From contig JACRCD010000033.1 in the NCBI GenBank assembly GCA_016219175.1, positions 1 to 57,643 on the forward strand: a DNA stretch of 57,643 nucleotides. Direction: 5' to 3'. The translations under genes were made by a program, and so were the position numbers. Each line of letters begins with the position of its first letter. Positions within the stretch are counted from its first letter, which is position 1. Of the stretch, positions 17,033-25,363 are shown piece by piece. Origin of the DNA: Deltaproteobacteria bacterium (GTDB lineage Bacteria; Desulfobacterota; Desulfobulbia; Desulfobulbales; SURF-16). Below the pieces are notes generated by a model. The model saw only the letters and a list, made by a program, of their open reading frames with translations. It was not told where the DNA came from and searched no databases.

Positions 17033-17982
17033 ATTCATGGCGGGACAGGCCCTGGCCCAAAAACTGGGTGCTCAAGCTGATCTCTTTCTTCTTTGCCCTT
17101 TTTCTCTGGTATTTTGTGGTGGGCGAGGATAAGGTCGACACGATCATGAATATTCCCGTGGAGATCCTGAATCTTCCGGCGGACCTGACAATATCCAATC
17201 AATTCAAGAACGAACTCGAACTGACGGTCAACGGTCCAAGGGGACTGATCCGCAATCTGGCCACCCAGCATATCTCCCGGCCCATTGATCTCTCCAGGGC
17301 CGAACCGGGGACAAAGGTTTTCCAAAACACCAGCGATTCGATCTCCCTGCCGCGCGGCGTTCGTCTGCTGCGGGTCAAGCCCACCGACATCATTCTGCAG
17401 CTTGACAAGCTGATAACAAAAAATATACCCGTCCACGCCGTGACCACGGGAACCCCGCCCGAGGGATTCGAGCTCGTTTCCATCACCCTTGATCCATCGT
17501 CAATTCCCGTAACCGGACCGGAGGTCTTTGTCGGACAGATCAATGGGATTTCCACCGCCCCGATGGACCTGGCCAAACTGAGCGAACCGACAACCCGGCC
17601 CGTGGCGCTCAAGCTTTCCACGGACATCAAGGATCTGGTCGGCGAACCTATTGTTACCGCCTCCATTGTTATTCAAGAAAAAAAGGTGGAAAAAACCGTG
17701 GAAGATATCCCGGTCAAGCTTCTGCTCAGCGGCAAAAAGACCTACACCCTCAAACCTGACAATATTACGGTAAAAGCCAAAATACCCTATAATACCCTGC
17801 GCAAGACCAAGGACCTGAAGACACTCTTCCGCGCCCGTATCATGGGGGTTGAGCTTTCCGCCGGACCGCACAAACTGACGGTTGAGGTCACTCCGGCCCA
17901 GGACGTGGAAATTCTGGACATAAAACCGGAAATGATCGTAGCGGACATCAATGATGAAGAAGAAACCGACAGCGGGAAATAG
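17005..17982 (+). CDS. cdaR: YbbR-domain regulator of diadenylate cyclase
   Basis: A 325-aa CdaR/YbbR protein. It has a short basic N-terminus, one membrane anchor (about 24-42, VLKLISFFFALFLWYFVVG) and about three extracytoplasmic YbbR repeats. Each repeat has the P-V-x-[LV]-x-[NL] start pattern (IPVEILNL, IPVHAVTTG, IPVKLLLSG). The family partners CdaA and modulates its activity. It overlaps cdaA by 28 bp, consistent with coupled synthesis of the two partners. Orientation outside the membrane follows the family. Confidence 0.92.
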   Translation: MEKLASKKINSWRDRPWPKNWVLKLISFFFALFLWYFVVGEDKVDTIMNIPVEILNLPADLTISNQFKNELELTVNGPRGLIRNLATQHISRPIDLSRAEPGTKVFQNTSDSISLPRGVRLLRVKPTDIILQLDKLITKNIPVHAVTTGTPPEGFELVSITLDPSSIPVTGPEVFVGQINGISTAPMDLAKLSEPTTRPVALKLSTDIKDLVGEPIVTASIVIQEKKVEKTVEDIPVKLLLSGKKTYTLKPDNITVKAKIPYNTLRKTKDLKTLFRARIMGVELSAGPHKLTVEVTPAQDVEILDIKPEMIVADINDEEETDSGK

Positions 17983-18012
17983 GGCCTGGTCCCAGAAAGC
18001 AGAGAGGAACAA

Positions 18013-19362
18013 ATGAGAGATCTATTCGGCACGGACGGTATCCGCGGAGTCGCCAACACCTACCCGATGACCACTGAAATCGCCATGCAGGTCGGCCGCG
18101 GTATCGCCTTTCAGGTCAAGGATTTTAAACACGGGCATCGCATCGTTATCGGCAAGGATACCCGGCTCTCCTGCTATATGCTGGAAAATGCCCTGGCGGC
18201 GGGCATATGCTCCATGGGCGTGGACGTGCTGCTCTGCGGCCCCCTGCCCACCCCGGGCATAGCCTTCATCACCACCAGCATGCGGGCGGATGCCGGGGTG
18301 GTGATCTCCGCTTCCCATAACCCTTTTCAGGATAACGGCATCAAAATTTTCTCAGGCGACGGCTTCAAGCTGCCCGATGAAAAAGAGGCGGATATCGAGG
18401 ACCTCATTTTCTCCCAGAAGATGGCGGCCCTGCGCCCGGTGGCCGACGAGGTCGGCAAGGCGGCCCGCATTGAGGATGCACGGGGCCGTTACATCGTCTT
18501 TCTCAAAAACACCTTCCCCAAGAATTACACCCTGGACGGTTTCCATATTGTCCTTGACTGCGCCAACGGGGCGACATACGGGGTGGCGCCCCATGTCTTT
18601 GAAGAGCTGGGCGCCAAGGTGACGAAGATCGGCGTTGAGCCGGACGGCAAGAACATCAATCACGAATGCGGCGCCCTCTACCCCCGGCTGATGGCGGAAA
18701 AGGTCAAGAAGCTCGGGGCGAATCTCGGCATTGCCCTCGACGGCGACGGCGACCGGGTCATCGTGGCCGACGAAAAGGGAGAGATTGTCAACGGCGACCA
18801 TATCATGGCCATCTGCGCCGCGGACCTCATGGGCCGGAAAAAACTCAAGAAAAAAACCCTGGTGGCCACGGTGATGAGCAACATGGGGCTCGAACTCGCC
18901 ATGGAGCAGATGGGAGGCAGACTGGTCCGCACCCAGGTCGGCGATCGCTATGTGGTGGAGATGATGCGCCAGCATCATTACTCATTCGGCGGGGAACAGT
19001 CGGGGCATCTGATCTTTCTGGAGCACAACACCACGGGAGACGGTATTCTTGCCGCCCTGCAGCTGCTGGCCATCATGATCAAAAGACGTAAACCGATTTC
19101 CGAACTCGCCACCATCATGGAATCCTTCCCACAGGTCCTGAAAAACGTCAGGACGGCAAAAAAAATCGATCTGGATCTGGTGCCGAACTTCCATGATACG
19201 GTCAAAAATATGGAGGAAAAGCTGGGCAGCGAGGGTCGCGTCCTGGTGAGACTCTCCGGCACCGAGCCGGTTGTCCGGGTCATGCTGGAAGGCAGACACC
19301 ATGACACCATTGACGCCATGGCCGACGAACTCTGCCAGCTCATCCGCAAAGCGGATGGTTGA
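18013..19362 (+). CDS. glmM: Phosphoglucosamine mutase
   Basis: GlmM interconverts glucosamine-6-phosphate and glucosamine-1-phosphate on the way to UDP-GlcNAc. The 449-aa protein has the catalytic phosphoserine loop [13 protein letters not shown] (about 100-112), the metal-binding DGDGDR, GGEQSGH for sugar specificity and the phosphate-binding [12 protein letters not shown]. The start [14 protein letters not shown] is family-typical. The gene lies 30 bp after cdaR, completing the cdaA-cdaR-glmM module. Confidence 0.97.
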   Translation: MRDLFGTDGIRGVANTYPMTTEIAMQVGRGIAFQVKDFKHGHRIVIGKDTRLSCYMLENALAAGICSMGVDVLLCGPLPTPGIAFITTSMRADAGVVISASHNPFQDNGIKIFSGDGFKLPDEKEADIEDLIFSQKMAALRPVADEVGKAARIEDARGRYIVFLKNTFPKNYTLDGFHIVLDCANGATYGVAPHVFEELGAKVTKIGVEPDGKNINHECGALYPRLMAEKVKKLGANLGIALDGDGDRVIVADEKGEIVNGDHIMAICAADLMGRKKLKKKTLVATVMSNMGLELAMEQMGGRLVRTQVGDRYVVEMMRQHHYSFGGEQSGHLIFLEHNTTGDGILAALQLLAIMIKRRKPISELATIMESFPQVLKNVRTAKKIDLDLVPNFHDTVKNMEEKLGSEGRVLVRLSGTEPVVRVMLEGRHHDTIDAMADELCQLIRKADG

Positions 19363-20093
19363 TGAAACTCCGGCTCGACAAAGCCCTCCTTCTCCGCGGT
19401 TTGGCGACAAGCCGCCAGCAGGCCCAGGCCCTGATCGGCGCCGGACAGGTGCTGGTCAATGACCGGATCATCGACAAGGCGGGAACGCTTATCCCGGATG
19501 AAGCCGCAATCGAGGTCAAGGAGCGCTGCCCTTATGTCAGCCGCGGCGGATACAAACTGGCAAAAGGACTCGATTTTTTCCATATTAATCCGGCCGGCTT
19601 CATCTGCGCCGACGTGGGGGCCTCAACCGGCGGATTTACGGATTGCCTGCTGCAAAACGGCGCGGCCCGGGTCTACGCCATCGACGTCGGCTACGGCCAG
19701 CTGGACTGGAAACTGCGCCAGGACCCGCGGGTGGTGGTCATGGAACGAACCAACGCCAGACATCTTCAGCCAGGCGACCTCCCCGAACCGCTTGATCTGG
19801 CGGTAATCGACGCCAGTTTTATCTCCCTGAAACTGCTTCTTCCCCCCCTGCTCCCTTTTTTCAGGTCCAAGGTTGCCATTCTGGCCCTGATCAAACCCCA
19901 ATTCGAGGTGGGCCGCGGCAAGGTGGGCAAGGGAGGGGTGGTCAAGGACTCGCTTCTCCATGATGAGGTGACCGGCGAGATCAGCACCTTTGCCGAAAGT
20001 CTGAATCTGACAAGCCTCGGCATTACCGAATCGCCTATCCTTGGTCCCAAGGGCAACAAGGAATTTCTTATCTTTTTTGCCGGGAAAGAATAA
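19362..20093 (+). CDS. tlyA: TlyA-family RNA methyltransferase
   Basis: TlyA-type proteins 2'-O-methylate rRNA; older names call them hemolysin A. The 243 aa comprise an N-terminal S4 RNA-binding domain ([25 protein letters not shown] to about residue 60) and a Rossmann SAM-dependent methyltransferase (ADVGASTGGFTDCLLQNGA, DVGYGQLDWKLRQD, IKPQFEVGRG). The ATG overlaps the glmM stop as TGATG, so translation is coupled. A TTG one codon earlier is possible but less likely. Confidence 0.93.
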   Translation: MKLRLDKALLLRGLATSRQQAQALIGAGQVLVNDRIIDKAGTLIPDEAAIEVKERCPYVSRGGYKLAKGLDFFHINPAGFICADVGASTGGFTDCLLQNGAARVYAIDVGYGQLDWKLRQDPRVVVMERTNARHLQPGDLPEPLDLAVIDASFISLKLLLPPLLPFFRSKVAILALIKPQFEVGRGKVGKGGVVKDSLLHDEVTGEISTFAESLNLTSLGITESPILGPKGNKEFLIFFAGKE

Positions 20094-20125
20094 ACTGTTC
20101 GGCTGGAGAGACGGACAAGGCCGTA

Positions 20126-20286
20126 AGGGACTTAGAAATTTTAAAAATACCGTTTATCTGTGTCGTCATGCCAGCATGTTTTTAGCTGGCATCCAGTGAT
20201 GATCTGGATTCCGGCTTAAAACATGGCGGAATGACGGACCCTTCGAGACGTGATAAACGGTATATCAACAATTGCCAAATCCCTAA
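20126..20286. mobile_element. MITE-like element, family B copy 1
   Basis: About 160 bp. ATACCGTTTATC (20147-20158) faces GATAAACGGTAT (20252-20263), and weaker inverted similarity extends outward to AGGGACTTAG and TCCCTAAG. The interior holds GTCATGCCAGCATG and GGATTCCGGC hairpin arms. Copy 2 at 45228-45386 is nearly identical but inverted. Confidence 0.8.
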
Positions 20287-20411
20287 GACCTGAGATGTTG
20301 CGAAATAATATAGCTTTGAATTTGACTTGGTTTGCTGATAGTGCTAATTTGTTGTCCATTATTTTAAAATAGTAAAAAAAGAAAATCACCCTGCCGTGGA
20401 GGTTGAAGATT

Positions 20412-20879
20412 ATGATGAAAAGACAAAAGACACTGCATAAAAGCTTACTCGGGGGGGTCGGGGTATCCCTGCTCACCCTTTTCCTAAGCACCAATGTTGT
20501 TGCCGCGGAATATGCCAGCGTATCAAAAGATGGGGTCAACATCCGTTCGGGCCCCGCCAACAATGCCGAGGTCTACTGGGAGGTTTTCAAGGACTTCCCG
20601 CTGAAGGTCCTGCAGCGCAAGGAGCAATGGGCCCAGATCGAGGATTTCGAGGGTGATACCGGCTGGGTCTACGCCCCTCTGCTGAACGATAAAAAAACAG
20701 TCATCATCAAGGTGAAAAAGGCCAACATCCGGGTCGGCGCCGGGGAAAACTATGAAGTTTCCGCCTCAGCCCTCTATGGTGTTGTCTTCACTCCGGAAAA
20801 GACGGAGGGCGAATGGATCTACATCAGCCACTCCGACGGCACCAAGGGCTGGATTCACAAATCGCTGATCTGGCCGTAA
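20412..20879 (+). CDS. Secreted protein with two SH3-like domains
   Basis: A 155-aa exported protein. The signal peptide ends near residue 32 (FLSTNVVAAEYA). Two bacterial SH3 domains follow: the first from YASVSKDGVNIRSGP to GWVYAPLL (about 33-93), the second from VIIKVKKANIRVGAG to GWIHKSLIWP (about 97-155). The N-I-R-x-G-x-G/P-x-x-Y pattern and final G-W-I/V are typical. Such proteins usually bind cell-wall or surface ligands in the periplasm; no enzymatic domain is attached. GGAGG precedes the ATG pair. The function is not known beyond the fold. Confidence 0.85.
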   Translation: MMKRQKTLHKSLLGGVGVSLLTLFLSTNVVAAEYASVSKDGVNIRSGPANNAEVYWEVFKDFPLKVLQRKEQWAQIEDFEGDTGWVYAPLLNDKKTVIIKVKKANIRVGAGENYEVSASALYGVVFTPEKTEGEWIYISHSDGTKGWIHKSLIWP

Positions 20880-21048
20880 GGGAACAGGCGGCGGCTCGTT
20901 GATCATTGTTCATGGGCCGCCGCGCCCTCACCACCCGATTTGCCGCACCGCCGTGGCTCCCGGAAACCACGCCTCTCCTGCCTATGTTCTCCCCTTCCCT
21001 TCTCCAAAACATGTTGGTTCATTACCAAAATTCCTCGTATTGACGAAA

Positions 21049-21397
21049 ATGTCTTTTACAGAATACCACGCTAAATACTTTGCCTACGAACTCACCAAAC
21101 GCTGCCCGGCCGACAGCGTCGAGAAGCTGGCTGCCGCACTGGTTGACGACTCTTCCTTTCGTTTGCATTCCAACCCTTTCCGAAAGAGACGGAGCGCAAT
21201 CCACTTGGCCTCTATGAATTGCCACGCCGGTCCGGCAAGGCTCATCTTTTCCACCAAAAACGGCGAACCCTTTTCGACGCCAAGGATGAGGTTGACCGGG
21301 AACGGGAAGCATTGATTGACGGATTGAGGGGAAGATGCAACAGAGACCCGGACTGATGCGACTTTTCATGATTCGATGGACATTGGGAACCATATAA
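21049..21397 (+). pseudogene. Decayed SNF2/RapA-like helicase of a defence island
   Basis: Frame 1 begins MSFTEYHAKYFAYELTKR and runs to AALVD, an N-terminus I recognise from SNF2-family helicases found with restriction-type islands. It then reads DSSFRLHSNPF, shifts frame to PKETERNPLGLYELPRRSG, then LFDAKDEVDREREALIDG, and in a further frame ends RLFMIRWTLGTI and a stop at 21395-21397. The conserved motor core is missing and at least two frame breaks join the head to the tail. An internal deletion has destroyed the gene. It lies directly upstream of the three-gene cassette. Confidence 0.65.
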
Positions 21398-21466
21398 TTT
21401 AGAAAGAGATGATCACCGAGTTGACTTCATTTTTGAATGACAAGAACTATCAGCAAACGGAGTGCT

Positions 21467-21913
21467 ATGCCAACCACAAAACCTGTCGACTTTCACCATG
21501 CTGGCAAACGTCATTTCACTGACGCAGAATTGTTGCTAAAACACACGAGAAACGCGACAGCAGGTCAGCTCTACGGTTTTGCCGCGGAATGTGGCATAAA
21601 AACTCTATTGGTATGGAGCGGTTACCCGACCGACCCGACATCCGGCGAGATCGTTGAGAAAAAGAAAAAATTCAGAAAACACATCCATGAACTTGTCAAT
21701 AATATTAATATGCTTCATGCCTATCTTGATGGGCGGGGGGCGGCAAAATACCTTGCCATGCTCCCCAGCATCGAAGATTTATCCGATTGGACAACGGATC
21801 ACCGGTATTACACCGACTCAGCATTGCCGCCTTCGCTGCTCAAATGGCGAAAGGCTTCTCAAGAAATAATGCGGATGCTCGATCATGCCATGCTCGACAG
21901 GGGAACGTTATGA
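21467..21913 (+). CDS. HEPN-like protein of a three-gene cassette
   Basis: A 148-aa helical protein. The N-terminal half (FHHAGKRHFTDAELLL, then AGQLYGFAAECGIKTLLVW) has the look of a HEPN domain, with the A-x-x-L-x-x-x-A-E-x-x-I-K-x-L-L helix. Conserved-looking blocks are GYPTDPTSGEIV, HIHELVNNIN, GRGAAKYLAMLP and DHRYYTDSALPPS. A canonical RX4-6H ribonuclease motif is not evident; R-x3-H spacings occur at about residues 67-71 and near the C-terminus. The start ATG follows GGAG by 4 bases. Its stop overlaps the next start as ATGA. Family placement is by pattern only. Confidence 0.6.
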   Translation: MPTTKPVDFHHAGKRHFTDAELLLKHTRNATAGQLYGFAAECGIKTLLVWSGYPTDPTSGEIVEKKKKFRKHIHELVNNINMLHAYLDGRGAAKYLAMLPSIEDLSDWTTDHRYYTDSALPPSLLKWRKASQEIMRMLDHAMLDRGTL

Positions 21914-23229
21914 CAAAGAAAACGATCTATTTCAATATGGCTTTGCAGGCCACGGTGGATTTTCTGGCCCGGGAAACCTTTCCGAAAGACATTGTACCCT
22001 TGGTGATTCGCGACATACAGGGACGTATTCGCATAGGGTTGGAGCATGGCGACAAAGAAAAACACAAGGAACTAGCTGCGCGTCTTGTCGCTAGCATCAC
22101 AAACCTAGCGGCCTTTACTGGGGACACTGGAAAGGCTGTACTCTTCCCCGATGATTTTTTCGATCCGGACAGCGTGTTCAAAAACCCCGACATCCTTGAT
22201 TTTTATTATCCGGGAGTAGATACGCCTTTACGCCTGCTTGACCGCCAGGTTGTCGGTCAAGATTGGCTGCGTCCCACCAAGAAGGTCCATTCAATAATTC
22301 CACGGCTGGTCTTTTTTGGTCTGAAAGGAGGCGTCGGCCGTTCCACCGCTTTGGCTATCCTAGCCTACGATCTGGCGCGAGCCGGCAAACGGGTTCTATT
22401 GATCGATTTCGATCTTGAATCTCCAGGCCTTTCCGGCCTTCTTATGCCTCCGGATCGTCTTGCTGATTTTGGAGTGGTGGACTGGTTTGTCGAGGATGCG
22501 GTCGGACAGGGTAACATGGTGATTGATCGGATGACAGCAGGGAGCCCGTTGTCGGAACACACACAAGGGGAAATCCGCGTGGCGGCGGCTATGGGACTTT
22601 CGGAAAAATTTTATCTCGCCAAATTGTCGAGGGTCTATGCCGAGGTGACGCGCCAGGAAAAAATCGAATGTTTTTCCCAGCGGACACACCGCTTTTTGGA
22701 AGAGTTGGAGAAGCAGGAAAAACCGGATATAGTCCTCATCGACAGTCGTGCAGGGCTGCACGATCTGGCAGCGGTGAGCATTGTCGGTCTGGCTACGGAT
22801 GTTCTCCTTTTCGGAGCGGACTCGGCCCAGACCTGGCAAGGATACCAACTACTCTTTTCGCATTGGCAGGCTTACCCTGCTGTCTTGCAGGCGGTGCGAG
22901 ATCGGCTGATCATGGTTGAGGCCCTTTTCCCGGAACTCGACCAAGCAGAGCGGGCCGAACGTTTCCTGGAACACGCTTACACCCTATTTTCCGAGACAAT
23001 CTACGAACGAATCGAGCCGGGGGCGGAAGCGGACCCGGACGTATTCAATTTTGACATCCATGATGCCGCCGCTCCCCATTATCCTTTACGGATTAAATGG
23101 AATAGCCGCCTTCAAGAGTTTGATCCTCTGCTGCTTCCGCAAGGCATTCTGACCGATGCCGATATCACGGTGACCTTCGGCGAATTCCTGGATGGGGTAA
23201 AACAACGTCTGATGGGGGGTGCTGCATGA
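21910..23229 (+). CDS. ParA/MinD-like ATPase with KGGVGR Walker A variant
   Basis: A 439-aa protein. An N-terminal region of about 130 residues has no clear match. A SIMIBI-class ATPase domain follows: deviant Walker A KGGVGRST (139-146), switch block LLIDFDLESPGLSG (163-176) and Walker B DIVLIDSRAGLHD (273-285). The usual KGGxGKT lysine is replaced by Arg, as in the KGGVGR-variant ATPases seen in accessory islands. The first KG lysine, which reaches across the dimer, is kept. No DNA-binding domain is visible. It overlaps both neighbours by 4 bp, so the three proteins probably act together. A role in anti-phage defence is inference from context. Confidence 0.75.
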   Translation: MTKKTIYFNMALQATVDFLARETFPKDIVPLVIRDIQGRIRIGLEHGDKEKHKELAARLVASITNLAAFTGDTGKAVLFPDDFFDPDSVFKNPDILDFYYPGVDTPLRLLDRQVVGQDWLRPTKKVHSIIPRLVFFGLKGGVGRSTALAILAYDLARAGKRVLLIDFDLESPGLSGLLMPPDRLADFGVVDWFVEDAVGQGNMVIDRMTAGSPLSEHTQGEIRVAAAMGLSEKFYLAKLSRVYAEVTRQEKIECFSQRTHRFLEELEKQEKPDIVLIDSRAGLHDLAAVSIVGLATDVLLFGADSAQTWQGYQLLFSHWQAYPAVLQAVRDRLIMVEALFPELDQAERAERFLEHAYTLFSETIYERIEPGAEADPDVFNFDIHDAAAPHYPLRIKWNSRLQEFDPLLLPQGILTDADITVTFGEFLDGVKQRLMGGAA

Positions 23230-24704
23230 CCAAACCATTTCCGAAAGAACCTACACGCCAGGCAATGGAGGCCCTGCCGGAAATTGAACCGGCTATTTCT
23301 TCGCCTTCCACGAATGTCGCCTTTACCTATGTTCCACCCAGTCATGCCCGCGCTCTCGATCCAGAAAATACCTTGGTTGAGGGTATACGGGGTGCTGGAA
23401 AAAGCTTCTGGTGGATGACTCTCGCCTCCGAACGGCACCGCAAGTACATTGCCTCAGTGTTTCCCGAGACAAGGATTAGCGATGATGTGGAGGTATCTCA
23501 AGCGTTCGGGACCGGGACAGACTTACCACCAACAAAAGTTCCCAGCTCGGATACACTGGCGCAATTGACCGCATCTTTTCCTCCTCGGCATATTTGGCGG
23601 GCGGTGGTAGCCGTACACCTCGATTTTTCTTCCCCCTTTCCTTTTGAAGGTAAATGGGAGGAAAAAGTGCAGTGGGTACAAGGTCATCCGGAGGAATACG
23701 ATGATTTGCTTTATCACACCGACAGAACATTGGCTGAAGCCGGCAAGGTTCGCTTGATCCTATTCGATGCCCTTGACCGCTTAGCCGGCGATTGGCCGGG
23801 AATCCGTCTCCTGGCGAAAGCTTTGCTGCAGGTGGCGCTTGATCTGCGCTCATGCAAAAGCATCCGGGCAAAACTTTTTGTCCGACCGGATATGCTGGAG
23901 GACAGGGAGATTCTCGCCTTTCCCGATGCCTCTAAACTTTTAGCGCGGAAAGTACCTCTTTTCTGGCGGCGAATGGACCTCTATGCCCTGCTCTTCCAAT
24001 GTCTCGGGAATGCGTCATCAGGGGGGGGCGAGTTTCGCCAGCATTGTGAGGTATTTCAGCTCCACTGGAAGCAGGACCGGATAAGTGACGCCTGGATCGT
24101 ACCCCAGTCCTTGCGGACTGAGGAGGAAACACAAAAAAAAATTTTTCACGCCATTGCCGGACCGGCCATGGCAAGCGGCCCCAGTGGTCACAAGCGCGGC
24201 TTTCCCTACACATGGCTTGTCAACCACCTCATGGATGGACGTGAACAGGTGAGCCCGAGAAGTTTTTCTGCCGCGCTTCGCTATGCAGCTAATCAGGAAA
24301 ACCCCGAGGAGTGGCTTTATCCCCTGCATTATAAAGCCATTCAATCCGGCGTTCAGGAGGCCTCCCGTATCCGTGTCGAAGAGATCGCCCGAGAAGATTA
24401 CCCCTGGGTTAATCTGCTCATGAAGCCATTGAAAAACCGGATCACAGTTCCATGTGAAGCTGAGGAAATTCTGGAGTTATGGCGTCAGGAAGACATCATA
24501 CGTAATCTTGCAAACCTTGCCAGTGAAGCTGGAAAGGTGAAACTTCCGCCCCAGCATCTGGCCGAAGGACCTGAAGGGGTTCTTCAAGATATTGCCGAAC
24601 TCGGTTTAATTCAACGCCTGAAAAATGGTCGAATCCAAATGCCTGATGTGTATCGGATCGCCTTTGGCCTGGGCCGAAGAGGCGGGGTAAAACCTTTAAA
24701 ATGA
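23226..24704 (+). CDS. P-loop ATPase of the three-gene cassette
   Basis: A 492-aa P-loop protein. Walker A is VEGIRGAGKSFWW (about 51-63) and Walker B is LILFDALDRL (177-186), the D-x-x-D-R form seen in STAND/AAA-like ATPases. The middle (FPDASKLLARKVPLFWRRMDLYALLFQCL) and the block GFPYTWLVNHLMDGREQVSPRSFSAALRYA resemble the helical lid of such ATPases. The C-terminal 100 residues look like a winged-helix-type tail (VLQDIAELGLIQRLKNGRIQMPDVYRIAFGLGRRGG). There is no nuclease, TIR or membrane effector. It is translationally coupled (ATGA) to the KGGVGR ATPase. The family name is unknown to me. Confidence 0.7.
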   Translation: MTKPFPKEPTRQAMEALPEIEPAISSPSTNVAFTYVPPSHARALDPENTLVEGIRGAGKSFWWMTLASERHRKYIASVFPETRISDDVEVSQAFGTGTDLPPTKVPSSDTLAQLTASFPPRHIWRAVVAVHLDFSSPFPFEGKWEEKVQWVQGHPEEYDDLLYHTDRTLAEAGKVRLILFDALDRLAGDWPGIRLLAKALLQVALDLRSCKSIRAKLFVRPDMLEDREILAFPDASKLLARKVPLFWRRMDLYALLFQCLGNASSGGGEFRQHCEVFQLHWKQDRISDAWIVPQSLRTEEETQKKIFHAIAGPAMASGPSGHKRGFPYTWLVNHLMDGREQVSPRSFSAALRYAANQENPEEWLYPLHYKAIQSGVQEASRIRVEEIAREDYPWVNLLMKPLKNRITVPCEAEEILELWRQEDIIRNLANLASEAGKVKLPPQHLAEGPEGVLQDIAELGLIQRLKNGRIQMPDVYRIAFGLGRRGGVKPLK

Positions 24705-24705
24705 G

Positions 24706-25311
24706 TTGGTGGTCAAGGTGAGCAAGGGTTTCACCGAACTCAAATCAAGCGCCTATACCTGCGCGACAGCGGAACCCATTACCGATTACAGGATGTCACC
24801 AGCAGACAAAAGCAACATGGCGAAATATCTTTTCGCGGGCTTTAGCCGTTGTCTCTACCCGGTGCAGAAATTCGCCTCCGAGGCGGAACGCAAGCTGGCG
24901 GTGATCCTCGAACGCGAGACCATCAAGTGGTTCAAGCCCGCCATGGGCCAGTTCCAGATTTTTTACTGGCAAGGAGCCGATCATTTTGAATACCAGCCGG
25001 ACTTCGTCGCCGAAACCACTGATACAATTTTCATGCTGGAACCCAAGGCCAGTAATCAGATGAACGATCCGGTCGTGCTTGCCAAAAAAGAGGCTGCCAT
25101 GAAATGGTGCGCCAATGCCACGGATTATACGGCAAGCTATGGCGGTAAGCCGTGGCGTTATCTGTTGCTCCCCCATGATGAGATCGCCACGAACATGACC
25201 CTGGCTGCCTTTGCACTGCGATACGGAAGTCCTGTAAGTCGGCGTACCCATGCCGGCACGGGCCTGTCGGGAAAGGTTTCCCGGCAAAATGAAACGCCGG
25301 ATGCCACTTGA
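24706..25311 (+). pseudogene. C-terminal fragment of a type III-like restriction helicase/nuclease
   Basis: The reading frame has no proper start (TTG next to the preceding stop). It begins KGFTELKSSAYT and continues NMAKYLFAGFSRCLYPVQKF, then YQPDFVAETTDTIFMLEPKAS, a PD-(D/E)xK-like nuclease site (PD and E-x-K), then KPWRYLLLPHDEIATNMTL. This is the C-terminal region of Res subunits of type III-like restriction systems. The helicase part is absent. After about 25230 the sequence no longer resembles the family. With the SNF2 relic it frames the intact cassette, so the site looks like a collapsed restriction island. Confidence 0.65.
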
Positions 25312-25363
25312 CACGACACTCCCGGCAGGCCGGTATCCTTCAATCTTGACACTTGAGTGGTTA

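Noticed and set aside
20899-21315. 138-codon plus-strand protein after the SH3 gene
   Set aside because: It is a chance join of non-coding sequence with the decayed SNF2 helicase, whose true start is at 21049 and whose frame is broken.
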